Made by a program: the position numbers and the translations under genes. A stretch of DNA of 64,000 nt from Amycolatopsis taiwanensis DSM 45107. Lineage in GTDB: Bacteria; Actinomycetota; Actinomycetes; Mycobacteriales; Pseudonocardiaceae. The stretch lies in assembly GCF_000519205.1 (NCBI RefSeq), contig NZ_KI912598.1, forward strand, positions 324,390 through 388,389. Direction: 5' to 3'. This document shows, piece by piece, positions 1 through 7,666 of the stretch; within the stretch, counting starts at the first letter, position 1, and every line of letters starts with the position of its first letter. The notes below the pieces were generated by a model. It was not told the DNA's origin. It made no database searches and worked only from the letters and a program-made list of their open reading frames with translations.

Positions 1-803
1 GCGCCGGCCGCAACCTGCCGGCCGCGATCGCGGTCGGTCTTGTGCTGGGGGCGGCGGTCCTGATCTCGCTGCTCACCGTGCGCTACGTGTTCATCGGGGT
101 CATCGCGGCGGCGATCGCGGTCGGCACCATCGAGTTCGCGCAGGCGCTGCGACGGGCCGCCGATATCCGGATCGCGCTGATCCCGGTGCTCGTCGGCGGC
201 CAAGCCATGATCTGGCTGACCTGGCCGTTCGGTCGCGAAGGCGCGCTGGTCGCGTTCGCGGTCACCGTGCTGGTGTGCCTGCTGTGGCGGCTACGAGGCG
301 GTGCGGAAGGCTACCTTCGCGACGCGACCGCGTCGGTCTTCGCCGCGGCCTACCTGCCGCTGTTCGCCTCGTTCGCGGCGATGCTGGTGACGCCGGCCAA
401 CGGCGTGGGCCGCGTGCTCACCTTCCTGATCGGCGTGGTGGCCTCGGACACCGGCGGATACGTCGCCGGTGTGCTGAAGGGCAAGCACCCGATGGCCCCG
501 TCGATCAGTCCGAAGAAAACCTGGGAGGGCTTCTCCGGTTCGATGATCGCCGGTGTCGCCGCGGGAGCGCTGAGCGTTTACTTCCTGCTCGATGGATTCG
601 CCTGGCAGGGCGCCATCTTCGGCGCCGCCATCGTGCTCACCGCGACGCTCGGTGATCTGGTCGAGTCGCTGATCAAGCGGGATCTCGGCATCAAGGACAT
701 GGGCACGATGCTGCCCGGCCACGGCGGCCTGATGGATCGTCTCGATTCGCTGTTACCGTCGGCCGTCGTTTCGTGGGTGCTGCTAACCGTCTTCGGCCAC
801 TAA
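1..803 (+). CDS. cdsA: Phosphatidate cytidylyltransferase (CDP-diglyceride synthase), 5' end missing
   Basis: Makes CDP-diacylglycerol from phosphatidate and CTP, the branch point for phosphatidylinositol and phosphatidylglycerol/cardiolipin synthesis, in the cytoplasmic membrane. The reading frame is open to the left edge (codons begin at base 3), so the start lies outside; the GTG at 42 falls inside a hydrophobic helix and is unlikely to be the real start. About 266 residues are visible, mostly transmembrane helices. The C terminus carries the CdsA signature S-L-I-K-R-D-L-G-I-K-D-M-G-x-x-L-P-G-H-G-G-x-x-D-R-x-D, with the metal-binding Asp and His residues. It is followed downstream by rlmN as in mycobacteria, with two accessory genes between. 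A hairpin at 864-880 probably ends the transcript. Confidence 0.95.
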   Translation, partial: AGRNLPAAIAVGLVLGAAVLISLLTVRYVFIGVIAAAIAVGTIEFAQALRRAADIRIALIPVLVGGQAMIWLTWPFGREGALVAFAVTVLVCLLWRLRGGAEGYLRDATASVFAAAYLPLFASFAAMLVTPANGVGRVLTFLIGVVASDTGGYVAGVLKGKHPMAPSISPKKTWEGFSGSMIAGVAAGALSVYFLLDGFAWQGAIFGAAIVLTATLGDLVESLIKRDLGIKDMGTMLPGHGGLMDRLDSLLPSAVVSWVLLTVFGH

Positions 804-863
804 CGTCCGAAATGGATAGTCTGCTGGAAGTGGCTTGGTTAGCGGTGCGGGTAGCGAAACCTC

Positions 864-880
864 AAGCGGCCTCGCCGCTT
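864..880. terminator. Hairpin between cdsA and the convergent VOC gene
   Basis: AAGCGGC, a CTC loop, then GCCGCTT form a perfect 7-bp stem followed by a short T/A-containing stretch. It lies between two convergent stop codons, so it could act in both directions. Confidence 0.55.
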
Positions 881-914
881 TGGAAAACACAACTTGGGTT
901 CGTCACAAACTCAG

Positions 915-1754
915 TTAGTCGTCGTAGGGGTCGTCGACTTCGGCGCGGCTCCAGTTCTCGGCCGTGACCGAGCGGTCGACGATGGAGAAGATCGCGCCCG
1001 TCGGGTCGGCGAGGTGCGCGATGCGTCCCCACGGTGAGTCGTAGGGTTCGATCAGGACCTTCCCGCCGAGCAGGAGCGCATGCCCGGCCGTGGCATCCGT
1101 TCCGCGCGCGTGATCGATTTCGAAGTAGACCACCCAGTGCGGGGCCGTGTCGGGGTGGTATTCGGGTCCCATCACGTAGCGGTACAGCAGCGGCTGCTGA
1201 TTGAGCCGCCAGGCCACGTAGTCGATACTGCGGCCGTTGCCGATCCGGACGGCCTTGTAGTTGAACAACCGGCCGAAGAAGTGGTCGGTGGCCGCACCGT
1301 CGCGGGTGTTGAGGTCGGCGCTGGAGAAGGTGTTGGGCAGCCCGGAAACGAAGTCCCAGTCCGGCGGTGGTTGCCAGAGCACCACCGGGGCGCCGCTCGG
1401 GTCGATCGCGTGCACGACGCTGCCGCGGCGGGGAACGTCGACCGGTCCCAGCATCAGCTTCCCGCCGAGGTGCTCGATCCTGGCTGCGGCGTTGACAATG
1501 CTGGGCACCGAGATCCGGACCGTCCACCCGGTCGGCCAGCCCGCCCATGCATGGTAGAGACCGCTGGCGTCGAACGTCTCCAGGGACGCGGTCAGGTAGC
1601 GGCCGTTCGGGGTGGACGGGTCGCGGTCAAGGTGGTAGGTCCAGCCGAACAACCGGCCGTAGAAGTCCCGCGTCACGGCTTCGTCCGTGGTGGCGAGTTC
1701 GACCCAGCAGGGAACACCGGAGGGATTGGAGGTCGCGGGGATGTCGATGGACAT
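915..1754 (-). CDS. VOC (glyoxalase/bleomycin-resistance fold) family protein, two tandem VOC domains
   Basis: A 279-residue protein with two vicinal-oxygen-chelate units, about residues 12-128 and 145-268. Each starts with the typical 'C-W-V-E-L-A-T-T-D' / 'F-S-S-A-D-L-N-T-R-D' strand followed by an F-[YF]-G-R-L-F helix. The size and double-domain layout match the actinobacterial proteins related to the 27-kDa antigen Cfp30B. The family chelates a divalent metal and includes isomerases, dioxygenases and drug-binding proteins; nothing here identifies a substrate. ATG start with a good GAGGGGAGG ribosome site on the minus strand near 1765. It is convergent with cdsA. Confidence 0.85.
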   Translation of the reverse strand: MSIDIPATSNPSGVPCWVELATTDEAVTRDFYGRLFGWTYHLDRDPSTPNGRYLTASLETFDASGLYHAWAGWPTGWTVRISVPSIVNAAARIEHLGGKLMLGPVDVPRRGSVVHAIDPSGAPVVLWQPPPDWDFVSGLPNTFSSADLNTRDGAATDHFFGRLFNYKAVRIGNGRSIDYVAWRLNQQPLLYRYVMGPEYHPDTAPHWVVYFEIDHARGTDATAGHALLLGGKVLIEPYDSPWGRIAHLADPTGAIFSIVDRSVTAENWSRAEVDDPYDD

Positions 1755-2060
1755 GTTCGCCTCCCCTCACGAGGAGAAACAGTCTGTTTTATTCAGAACG
1801 TGTTCGGGTAGCCAGGCCGTGACTTTTTCCTCGTCGGCTGCCGGTTGACCACGATGGCGGCCTGCCTTCCCGCCCATGTGCAGCGTTGTGTTGTGTCAAC
1901 CAGCGTGCTCATCTCACGTTTTGAACTGTTTCAGTGTGGTTCAGAACGCGCGGTCGGTCAGGCCGTGACGCTCCCGCGCGGTGTCCATCTCGCGGTGTGA
2001 ACAACCTTCCGGACAGTCTACCGGCGGAGGGGCCCAGTTCAGCACGAATATCCTTGTGAC
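1755..2060. other. Divergent intergenic region, no gene seen
   Basis: 306 bp between the divergent VOC and methyltransferase genes, more AT-rich than its surroundings. It contains short GAAC/GTTC dyads near 1795 and 1946 (for example GTTC-A-GAAC) that could be operator half-sites, but I cannot assign a regulator. No open frame with a plausible ribosome site. Confidence 0.4.
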
Positions 2061-2867
2061 GTGTCCAGATCCGCCCGCCGGGCCGTCGTGCCGAGTCCGA
2101 ACATCTGGTATCACACAGATGTCTACGAGCGCGAAAACCTGGCCCAGGACGTGGACGGGGCGATTTGGCGAGTGCTCGCCGAGGAGTGTGACTGGACCGG
2201 TCGTGACGTTCTTGATATCGGCTGTGGTGACGGGTTTCACTTGCCCCGTTTCGCGAAAAGGGCGAAGTCGGTAACCGGTGTCGAGCCGCATGAGCCGTTG
2301 GTGCGCAGGGCGCGGCGGCGGGTAGCGGGATCAGAGACGGTAACGGTGCTGCGCGGTCCGGCGCAGCGGTTGCCGTTGCCGGACGCGAGCGTTGACCTGG
2401 TGCACGCGCGCACGGCGTACTTCTTCGGTCCCGGCTGCGAAGCAGGCTTGGCGGAGGCGGATCGCGTGCTGCGGCCGGGTGGCGCGCTGGCGATCGTGGA
2501 TCTGGACGCGACGAGTTCGCCGTACGGGGACTGGATGCGCGCGGATCTACCGCATTACGAGCCGCAAAGCGTCGAAAGCTTCTTTGCTGCCAATGGGTTT
2601 CGGCTCCGCCGCGTCGCGACTCGTTGGTGCTTCGACGATCTGGCGACGTGCGAGTCCGTGCTGCGGATCGAGTTCAGTCCGCCGGTCGCGCGCCGAGCTA
2701 TCGCGGATGTGCTGCGGGACAACGGAAATCCCGATTCCGGCTACACGGTGCCGGTGGGCTATCGGGTACATGTCCGCGAAAAGCCCACCGGCCTCGTGAT
2801 CCCCGGTCAGTCGTCGTCTTCGGTGTCCTCATCCTCGTCGGTGTCGACCTCGCCGAGGATGCCGTAG
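2061..2867 (+). CDS. Class I SAM-dependent methyltransferase
   Basis: A 268-residue methyltransferase of unknown substrate. The SAM-binding motif I is V-L-D-I-G-C-G-D-G at about residues 50-58, the acidic end of motif II is V-E-P-H-E near 73-77, and 'L-R-P-G-G-A-L-A-I-V-D-L' near 139-150 is the post-I strand. GTG start with no convincing ribosome site, so the N terminus is uncertain. The last 20 codons lie antisense to the end of the PadR gene, giving a Ser-rich tail (S-S-S-S-V-S-S-S) opposite PadR's Asp/Glu-rich tail. The tail is probably a by-product of the overlap rather than a domain. Confidence 0.8.
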   Translation: MSRSARRAVVPSPNIWYHTDVYERENLAQDVDGAIWRVLAEECDWTGRDVLDIGCGDGFHLPRFAKRAKSVTGVEPHEPLVRRARRRVAGSETVTVLRGPAQRLPLPDASVDLVHARTAYFFGPGCEAGLAEADRVLRPGGALAIVDLDATSSPYGDWMRADLPHYEPQSVESFFAANGFRLRRVATRWCFDDLATCESVLRIEFSPPVARRAIADVLRDNGNPDSGYTVPVGYRVHVREKPTGLVIPGQSSSSVSSSSSVSTSPRMP

Positions 2868-3445
2868 AGCGAGCGCCGTGCTTCGTTGAGCACCTCGACG
2901 GCGCGCCTCTTCTGGCTCGGTGTGCCGGCCTGTGACACCTGGATGGCGGCGGCGGCCAGCGTGGCGCCCGCCTTCCGCAGGTTCACCTCGGCGGGGTCGA
3001 CATCGAGCGCGATCTGTTCCCACGGAGGTGCTCCCTCCTGGGACTCGGCCGTGGTCCGCCCCGCTTCGGTGAGCTCGAACAGCTTCTTGCCGCCCTCGTC
3101 CCGGCTGGTGACCAATCCCTCGTCGGCCAGCAACTGCAGGGTGGGGTAGACCGAGCCCGGGCTGGGACGCCAGAACCCGCCGCTGCGCTCGGCGATTTCA
3201 CTGATGATTTCGTAGCCGTGCCGCGGTTGCTCGGCCAGCAGCGCGAGGATCGCGGCGCGGACGTCACCGCGCCGGCCGCGGCGGCCGCGGCCGTACCCTC
3301 CGCCACGACCACGTGGCCCGCCGTGCCCACGCCACGGACCGCCGGGGCCCCAGCCGGCTGGGAACTCGCCGAAACCACCGCGTGCCCACGGGCCGAATGC
3401 CCGCCGCGCTTCCGACCAGGGGCCGGGAAAGCCTTGATGCTTCAT
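2807..3445 (-). CDS. PadR family transcriptional regulator
   Basis: 212 residues from the ATG chosen here, which has GGAGG 7 bases upstream; an earlier in-frame start at 3496 lacks one. Residues 1-58 are Gly/Trp/Arg-rich and probably disordered. The PadR winged helix follows at 59-135 (D-V-R-A-A-I-L-A-L-L ... H-G-Y-E-I-I ... P-S-P-G-S-V-Y-P-T-L-Q-L-L-A-D-E-G-L-V), then a helical dimerisation region and an Asp/Glu-rich C terminus. PadR proteins are usually repressors that sense phenolics, drugs or stress and control a neighbouring gene or themselves. No effector can be inferred here. A likely operator lies about 50-80 bp upstream, between this gene and divergent rlmN. Confidence 0.9.
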   Translation of the reverse strand: MKHQGFPGPWSEARRAFGPWARGGFGEFPAGWGPGGPWRGHGGPRGRGGGYGRGRRGRRGDVRAAILALLAEQPRHGYEIISEIAERSGGFWRPSPGSVYPTLQLLADEGLVTSRDEGGKKLFELTEAGRTTAESQEGAPPWEQIALDVDPAEVNLRKAGATLAAAAIQVSQAGTPSQKRRAVEVLNEARRSLYGILGEVDTDEDEDTEDDD

Positions 3446-3496
3446 TCTGTGCCTCCACTGAACTGCTTCCTTGCGCCACCTCCCGATGTGACGCAT

Positions 3497-3524
3497 CGTG
3501 TCGCGACACGTTCACGATATATCG
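3497..3524. promoter_or_regulatory. Candidate PadR operator: two palindromes between padR and rlmN
   Basis: CGTGTCGCGACACG (3497-3510) and CGATATATCG (3515-3524) are both perfect palindromes, 4 bp apart, between the divergent PadR gene and rlmN. The AT-centred dyad resembles sites I associate with actinobacterial PadR repressors. Which promoter it covers cannot be told from sequence alone. Confidence 0.5.
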
Positions 3525-3616
3525 GAAACTGTCGGACGGCAACCGGACGGCAGCGAAGAAGCGAGCCACACCCGTCAGCGGAAGATGCCGTCGGCTCGTG
3601 GGACACTTGAGCGGTT

Positions 3617-4738
3617 ATGAAATCCCTTCCTCTCGTCTTCGACGCGCCCAAACGCGGGTTGCCGCCACGCCATCTGGCCGACCTGACCGTCGCCGAGCGG
3701 GCGGCGGCCGTGGCCGAACTCGGCGAGAAGTCGTTTCGCGCCAAGCAGTTGTCGAACCACTACTTCGCGCGGCTCACCGTCGACCCGGGGGCGATGACCG
3801 ACATCCCGGCGGCGTCACGCGCGCGGCTCGTGGCGGAGCTGATGCCGCCCCTGCTGACCGAGGTCCGCGCGGTGGCTTGCGACGGCGGGACCACGCGAAA
3901 GACGTTGTGGCGGGCGCACGACGGCACGCTGCTGGAAAGCGTGCTGATGCGCTACCCGGACCGCGCCACGCTGTGCATCTCCAGCCAGGCGGGATGCGGG
4001 ATGGCCTGCCCGTTCTGTGCTACCGGCCAGGGCGGGCTGGACCGCAACCTGTCCACCGCCGAGATCGTCGACCAGGTGCGCGCGGCGGCCGCGGTGATGC
4101 GGGACGGGCACATGCCCGGGCCCGATGGCGAACCGCGTGCCGGGCGACTGTCGAACATCGTGTTCATGGGCATGGGTGAGCCGCTGGCCAACTACCGGCG
4201 AGTGGTCGCCGCGATCCGGCGGATCACCGACCCGGCGCCGAACGGGCTGGGCATCTCGCAGCGTTCGGTGACCGTGTCGACGGTGGGGCTGGCGCCCGCG
4301 ATCCGCAAGCTGGCCGACGAGCGGATGCAGGTGCGGCTGGCGGTTTCGTTGCACACGCCGGACGACGAGCTACGCGACACGCTGGTGCCGGTGAACAACC
4401 GGTGGCCCATCGAGGAGGTGCTCGAGGCCGCCCGGTACTACGCGGACACCAGCGGGCGCCGCGTCTCGATCGAGTACGCGCTGATCCGGGACGTCAACGA
4501 CCAGCCATGGCGGGCGGACCTGCTGGCGAAACGGTTGCGCAAGCACCTCAACCAGCTGGTCCACGTGAACGTCATCCCGCTCAACCCGACCCCGGGCAGC
4601 GAGTGGGACGCCAGCCCGAAGCCGGTGGAACGGGAGTTCGTGCGCCGGGTCAACGCCGGGGGAGTGGCGTGCACCGTCCGCGACACGCGCGGCCAGGAGA
4701 TCGCCGCGGCCTGCGGGCAGCTCGCCGCGGAGGGCTGA
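3617..4738 (+). CDS. rlmN: 23S rRNA (adenine2503-C2)-methyltransferase
   Basis: Radical-SAM enzyme that methylates A2503 of 23S rRNA (and A37 of some tRNAs) at carbon 2, tuning the peptidyl-transferase exit tunnel. 373 residues, normal for the family. The iron-sulfur motif C-G-M-A-C-P-F-C gives Cys127, Cys131 and Cys134. The catalytic methyl-carrying Cys sits in A-A-C-G-Q-L (Cys366), and a second conserved Cys is in V-A-C-T-V-R. G-M-G-E-P-L (SAM contact) and S-V-T-V-S-T-V-G are present. The ATG has no clear Shine-Dalgarno sequence. Co-oriented with cdsA as in M. tuberculosis. Confidence 0.97.
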   Translation: MKSLPLVFDAPKRGLPPRHLADLTVAERAAAVAELGEKSFRAKQLSNHYFARLTVDPGAMTDIPAASRARLVAELMPPLLTEVRAVACDGGTTRKTLWRAHDGTLLESVLMRYPDRATLCISSQAGCGMACPFCATGQGGLDRNLSTAEIVDQVRAAAAVMRDGHMPGPDGEPRAGRLSNIVFMGMGEPLANYRRVVAAIRRITDPAPNGLGISQRSVTVSTVGLAPAIRKLADERMQVRLAVSLHTPDDELRDTLVPVNNRWPIEEVLEAARYYADTSGRRVSIEYALIRDVNDQPWRADLLAKRLRKHLNQLVHVNVIPLNPTPGSEWDASPKPVEREFVRRVNAGGVACTVRDTRGQEIAAACGQLAAEG

Positions 4739-4752
4739 GAACGCTGTGCCTT

Positions 4753-4804
4753 GTGGGGCTCCGCCCGCACACCCCCGGCTGGGGGCAAGCCCCCGGACGC
4801 CCCT
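4753..4804. repeat. Intergenic palindromic repeat, family 1, copy A
   Basis: Layout shared with the other copies: GTGGGG-CTCCG-CCC, a short spacer, CCCCCGGCT, then the perfect hairpin GGGGGCAAGCCCCC (4781-4794) followed by GGAC. It lies between the convergent rlmN and DUF2631 genes and may double as a terminator. Confidence 0.75.
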
Positions 4805-5072
4805 AGCGGCGCCAGGCGGTGCGCCTGCGCCGCAGGTCCCACAACAGACCGATAACGATCGCGAGCCCAATGCCGATGAGCCACACGTTTTCGGTGTTGT
4901 TCTCGTGGTTGTTGTAGATCATTGCGAACATGAGGATCGCGGTGACCCAGCCGGCGATGCGGGTCGCCTTCGGGAATCCCCCGTGCCAGCCCCACTCGGC
5001 CGACGGCTCGTCGCGTGGGTCCACGGTCTTGACGCCGCCCTTCTGCCGCTTCTGGACCGCCTTGCCAGCCAC
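4803..5072 (-). CDS. DUF2631 small membrane protein
   Basis: 89 residues from a GTG with AAGGAGTG just upstream. The Lys-rich N terminus (A-G-K-A-V-Q-K-R-Q-K) is followed by a conserved 'E-W-G-W-H-G' stretch, then two transmembrane helices at about 39-55 and 62-79 joined by an Asn-rich turn (Y-N-N-H-E-N-N-T-E-N), and a basic tail that should be cytoplasmic. This matches the actinobacterial DUF2631 family, often found beside dxr. Function unknown. Divergent from dxr with 61 bp between starts. Confidence 0.85.
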   Translation of the reverse strand: MAGKAVQKRQKGGVKTVDPRDEPSAEWGWHGGFPKATRIAGWVTAILMFAMIYNNHENNTENVWLIGIGLAIVIGLLWDLRRRRTAWRR

Positions 5073-5133
5073 GTTCACTCCTTGAGGACACCCATCAAAT
5101 GCACACCGATAATCCCACGGGAGAATAGCGGCG

Positions 5134-6342
5134 ATGAACGCACCCCGTACCGTGCTCGTGCTCGGTTCCACAGGTTCCATCGGCACGCAGGCGCTCGACG
5201 TCGCCGCGCGCAACCGGCGGCTGTTCCGGATCGCCGGCATCGCGGCCGGCGGCTCGGACCCGGGTGCGCTGGCCGTCCAGGCGCTCGCGCACGAGGTGGA
5301 CGCGGTGGCCGTGACCAAGCCGACCGTGGTGGAGGACCTCCAACTCGCGCTGTATGCCGAGGCGCAGCGGCGCGGGTACGCGCGCGGTGAGTTCCGGCTG
5401 CCTCGGATCTTCGCCGGAGCGGACGCGGTAACCCAGTTGATCGGCGCGGTGCCGGTGGACGTGGTGCTCAACGGCCTGCCCGGGTCGCGGGGGCTCGAGC
5501 CGACGCTGCGCGCCCTGGAAACCGGGGCCACGCTCGCGCTGGCCAACAAGGAGTCCCTGATCGCGGGCGGACCGCTGGTCTTGAAGGCGGCGAAGCCCGG
5601 TCAGCTCGTGCCGGTGGACTCCGAGCACTCCGCGCTCGCGCAGGCCCTGCGCGGCGGCCGTGCGGAGGAGGTCGAGCGGCTCGTCCTCACCGCCTCCGGT
5701 GGTCCGTTCCGGGGCCGCACCCGTGAGCAGATGGCCGATGTCACGGTCGAGGAGGCGCTGGCGCATCCCACGTGGTCCATGGGTCCGCTGGTCACCATCA
5801 ACTCGGCCACTCTGGTGAACAAGGGGCTGGAGCTGATCGAGGCCCGGCTGCTGTTCGACGTGCCGTGTGACCGGATCGACGTCGTGGTGCACCCGCAGTC
5901 GATCGTGCACTCGATGGTGACCTTCACCGACGGATCCACGCTCGCCCAGGCCAGTCCGCCGGACATGCGATTGCCCATCTCACTCGCGCTGAACTGGCCG
6001 AACCGGGTGCCCGGCGCGGCGCCGGCATGCCGCTGGGACCAGGCATCGGCGTGGACCTTCGAACCGTTGGACGACGGGGCCTTCCCGGCGGTCGAACTGG
6101 CCCGCCACGCGGGGACGGTCGGCGGCTGCCTGCCCGCCGTGTTCAACGCGGCCAACGAGGAGCTGGTGGCCGCGTTCCTGGCCGGGAACACCCGCTTCAC
6201 GTCCATCGTGGACACTGTGGAGCGGGTGGTTCAGGCTGCCGACGAGTGGCATCGTGAACCGCGGGATGAGCAGGATGTGTTCGCGGCGGAGGAGTGGGCG
6301 CGCGCTCGCGCCACCGAAGTTGCCGGGACTGAAGGGAAGTAG
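5134..6342 (+). CDS. dxr: 1-deoxy-D-xylulose 5-phosphate reductoisomerase
   Basis: Converts DXP to 2-C-methyl-D-erythritol 4-phosphate with NADPH and a divalent metal, the first committed step of the MEP isoprenoid pathway and the target of fosmidomycin. 402 residues, typical. The NADPH loop G-S-T-G-S-I-G is at 11-17. N-K-E-S-L near residue 140, the metal-binding D-S-E-H-S-A near 168, and N-K-G-L-E-L-I-E-A-R in the substrate loop are intact. It is followed 3 bp later by rip1 and then ispG, so two enzymes of the same pathway are probably co-transcribed. Confidence 0.97.
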   Translation: MNAPRTVLVLGSTGSIGTQALDVAARNRRLFRIAGIAAGGSDPGALAVQALAHEVDAVAVTKPTVVEDLQLALYAEAQRRGYARGEFRLPRIFAGADAVTQLIGAVPVDVVLNGLPGSRGLEPTLRALETGATLALANKESLIAGGPLVLKAAKPGQLVPVDSEHSALAQALRGGRAEEVERLVLTASGGPFRGRTREQMADVTVEEALAHPTWSMGPLVTINSATLVNKGLELIEARLLFDVPCDRIDVVVHPQSIVHSMVTFTDGSTLAQASPPDMRLPISLALNWPNRVPGAAPACRWDQASAWTFEPLDDGAFPAVELARHAGTVGGCLPAVFNAANEELVAAFLAGNTRFTSIVDTVERVVQAADEWHREPRDEQDVFAAEEWARARATEVAGTEGK

Positions 6343-6345
6343 CGC

Positions 6346-7566
6346 GTGCTCGCCTACATTTTCGGGGTCGTGCTGTTCGCGCTGGGCATCTGCGTGTCCG
6401 TCGCCCTGCACGAGGCGGGCCACATGCTGGCCGCCAAGGCATTCGGTATGAAGGTGCGACGCTACTTCGTCGGCTTCGGGCCGAAGGTGTTCTCCTTCCG
6501 GCGTGGCGAGACCGAATACGGCCTGAAATGGATCCCGCTCGGCGGGTTCTGCGACATCGCCGGCATGACCGCACTCGACGAGGTGACGCCCGCCGAGGCG
6601 CCGCGCGCGATGTGGCGGTTCAAGACCTGGAAGCGGACCGTGGTGCTGGCGGCCGGTTCGGTGACGCACTTCATCCTGGGCTTCATCGTGCTGTTCGCCA
6701 TGGCCGCCACGATGGGGTTGCCGAACATAACCGGACAGCCGCAGATCGAGAGCGTGTCCAACTGCGTGCGCGACGCCCAGACCGCCGCCGAGTTCGCCAA
6801 CCCGGTGTGCCAGCCGGGCGACGCCGCCCCTGCCAAGAACGGCGGGTTGTTGCCGGGCGACCGGATCGTTTCGGTCGACGGCACGCCGACGTCCAACTAC
6901 GACGAGGTGACCACCAAGATCCGGCCGCGGTCGGGCCCGCTCCCCGTCGAGGTCGAGCGGGACGGCAAGGTCGTGCCGCTGACGATCGACGTGGTCCAGG
7001 TGTCGCGGCCGGTCACCGACCCGGCCAACCCGAGCCAGGAGAAGATCGTCAAACTGGGCTCGATCGGTGTTACGTTCGCCACCACCTTCCACTACACCCC
7101 GGTCAGCGCGATCGGCGGCGCGGCGACCTTCACCGGCGACATGTTCGTCAACGCCTGGGAACGGCTGCTCGAGTTCCCGCAGCGCATCCCGGCCGTGGTG
7201 AAGGCGATCTTCGGCGGCGAGCGTGACCCGAACACCCCGGTCAGCGTGGTGGGCGCGAGCCGGATCGGCGGTGAGGCGGTCGAGGCCGGGCTGTGGCCGC
7301 TGTTTTTGATCCTGCTGGCGAGCCTGAACTTCTTCGTCGGCGTGTTCAACCTCCTGCCGCTGCTGCCGCTCGACGGCGGTCATATCGCCGTGACCTGGTA
7401 CGAGCGGGTGCGCGACTGGCTGCGCAAGCTGCGCGGCCGGGCCGCCGGCGGGCCGGTCGACTACACGAAACTGTCCACGGTGACGGTGGTCCTGGTGTTC
7501 ATCGGCGGTGCCGTAACACTGCTCACCGTCACGGCCGACATCGTCAACCCGATTCGTTTGCAATAG
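6346..7566 (+). CDS. rip1: Site-2 intramembrane zinc metalloprotease (Rip1/RseP type)
   Basis: Membrane protease of family M50B that cuts anti-sigma factors and other membrane proteins within the bilayer; the M. tuberculosis counterpart controls several sigma regulons and cell envelope composition. 406 residues. H-E-A-G-H at residues 22-26 in the first helix and L-D-G-G with Asp343 supply the zinc ligands. A PDZ domain occupies about 150-230 (G-L-L-P-G-D-R-I-V-S-V-D-G). GTG start with AAGGGAAG upstream. Located between dxr and ispG, the usual actinobacterial order. Confidence 0.96.
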   Translation: MLAYIFGVVLFALGICVSVALHEAGHMLAAKAFGMKVRRYFVGFGPKVFSFRRGETEYGLKWIPLGGFCDIAGMTALDEVTPAEAPRAMWRFKTWKRTVVLAAGSVTHFILGFIVLFAMAATMGLPNITGQPQIESVSNCVRDAQTAAEFANPVCQPGDAAPAKNGGLLPGDRIVSVDGTPTSNYDEVTTKIRPRSGPLPVEVERDGKVVPLTIDVVQVSRPVTDPANPSQEKIVKLGSIGVTFATTFHYTPVSAIGGAATFTGDMFVNAWERLLEFPQRIPAVVKAIFGGERDPNTPVSVVGASRIGGEAVEAGLWPLFLILLASLNFFVGVFNLLPLLPLDGGHIAVTWYERVRDWLRKLRGRAAGGPVDYTKLSTVTVVLVFIGGAVTLLTVTADIVNPIRLQ

Positions 7567-7666
7567 GTACCCTGTCTGGAGTAAGCAGCCGGTCTCTCCA
7601 CGGAGCGGAATTGCGGGATGGCGGGGCGGCACTCAAGGTGACCAGATCGTGAACTGAGAGGATTCG

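Noticed and set aside
1790..1805. LexA/SOS box near GAACGTGTTC upstream of the VOC gene
   Set aside because: The half-sites are separated by 2 bp, not the 4 bp of the actinobacterial SOS box.
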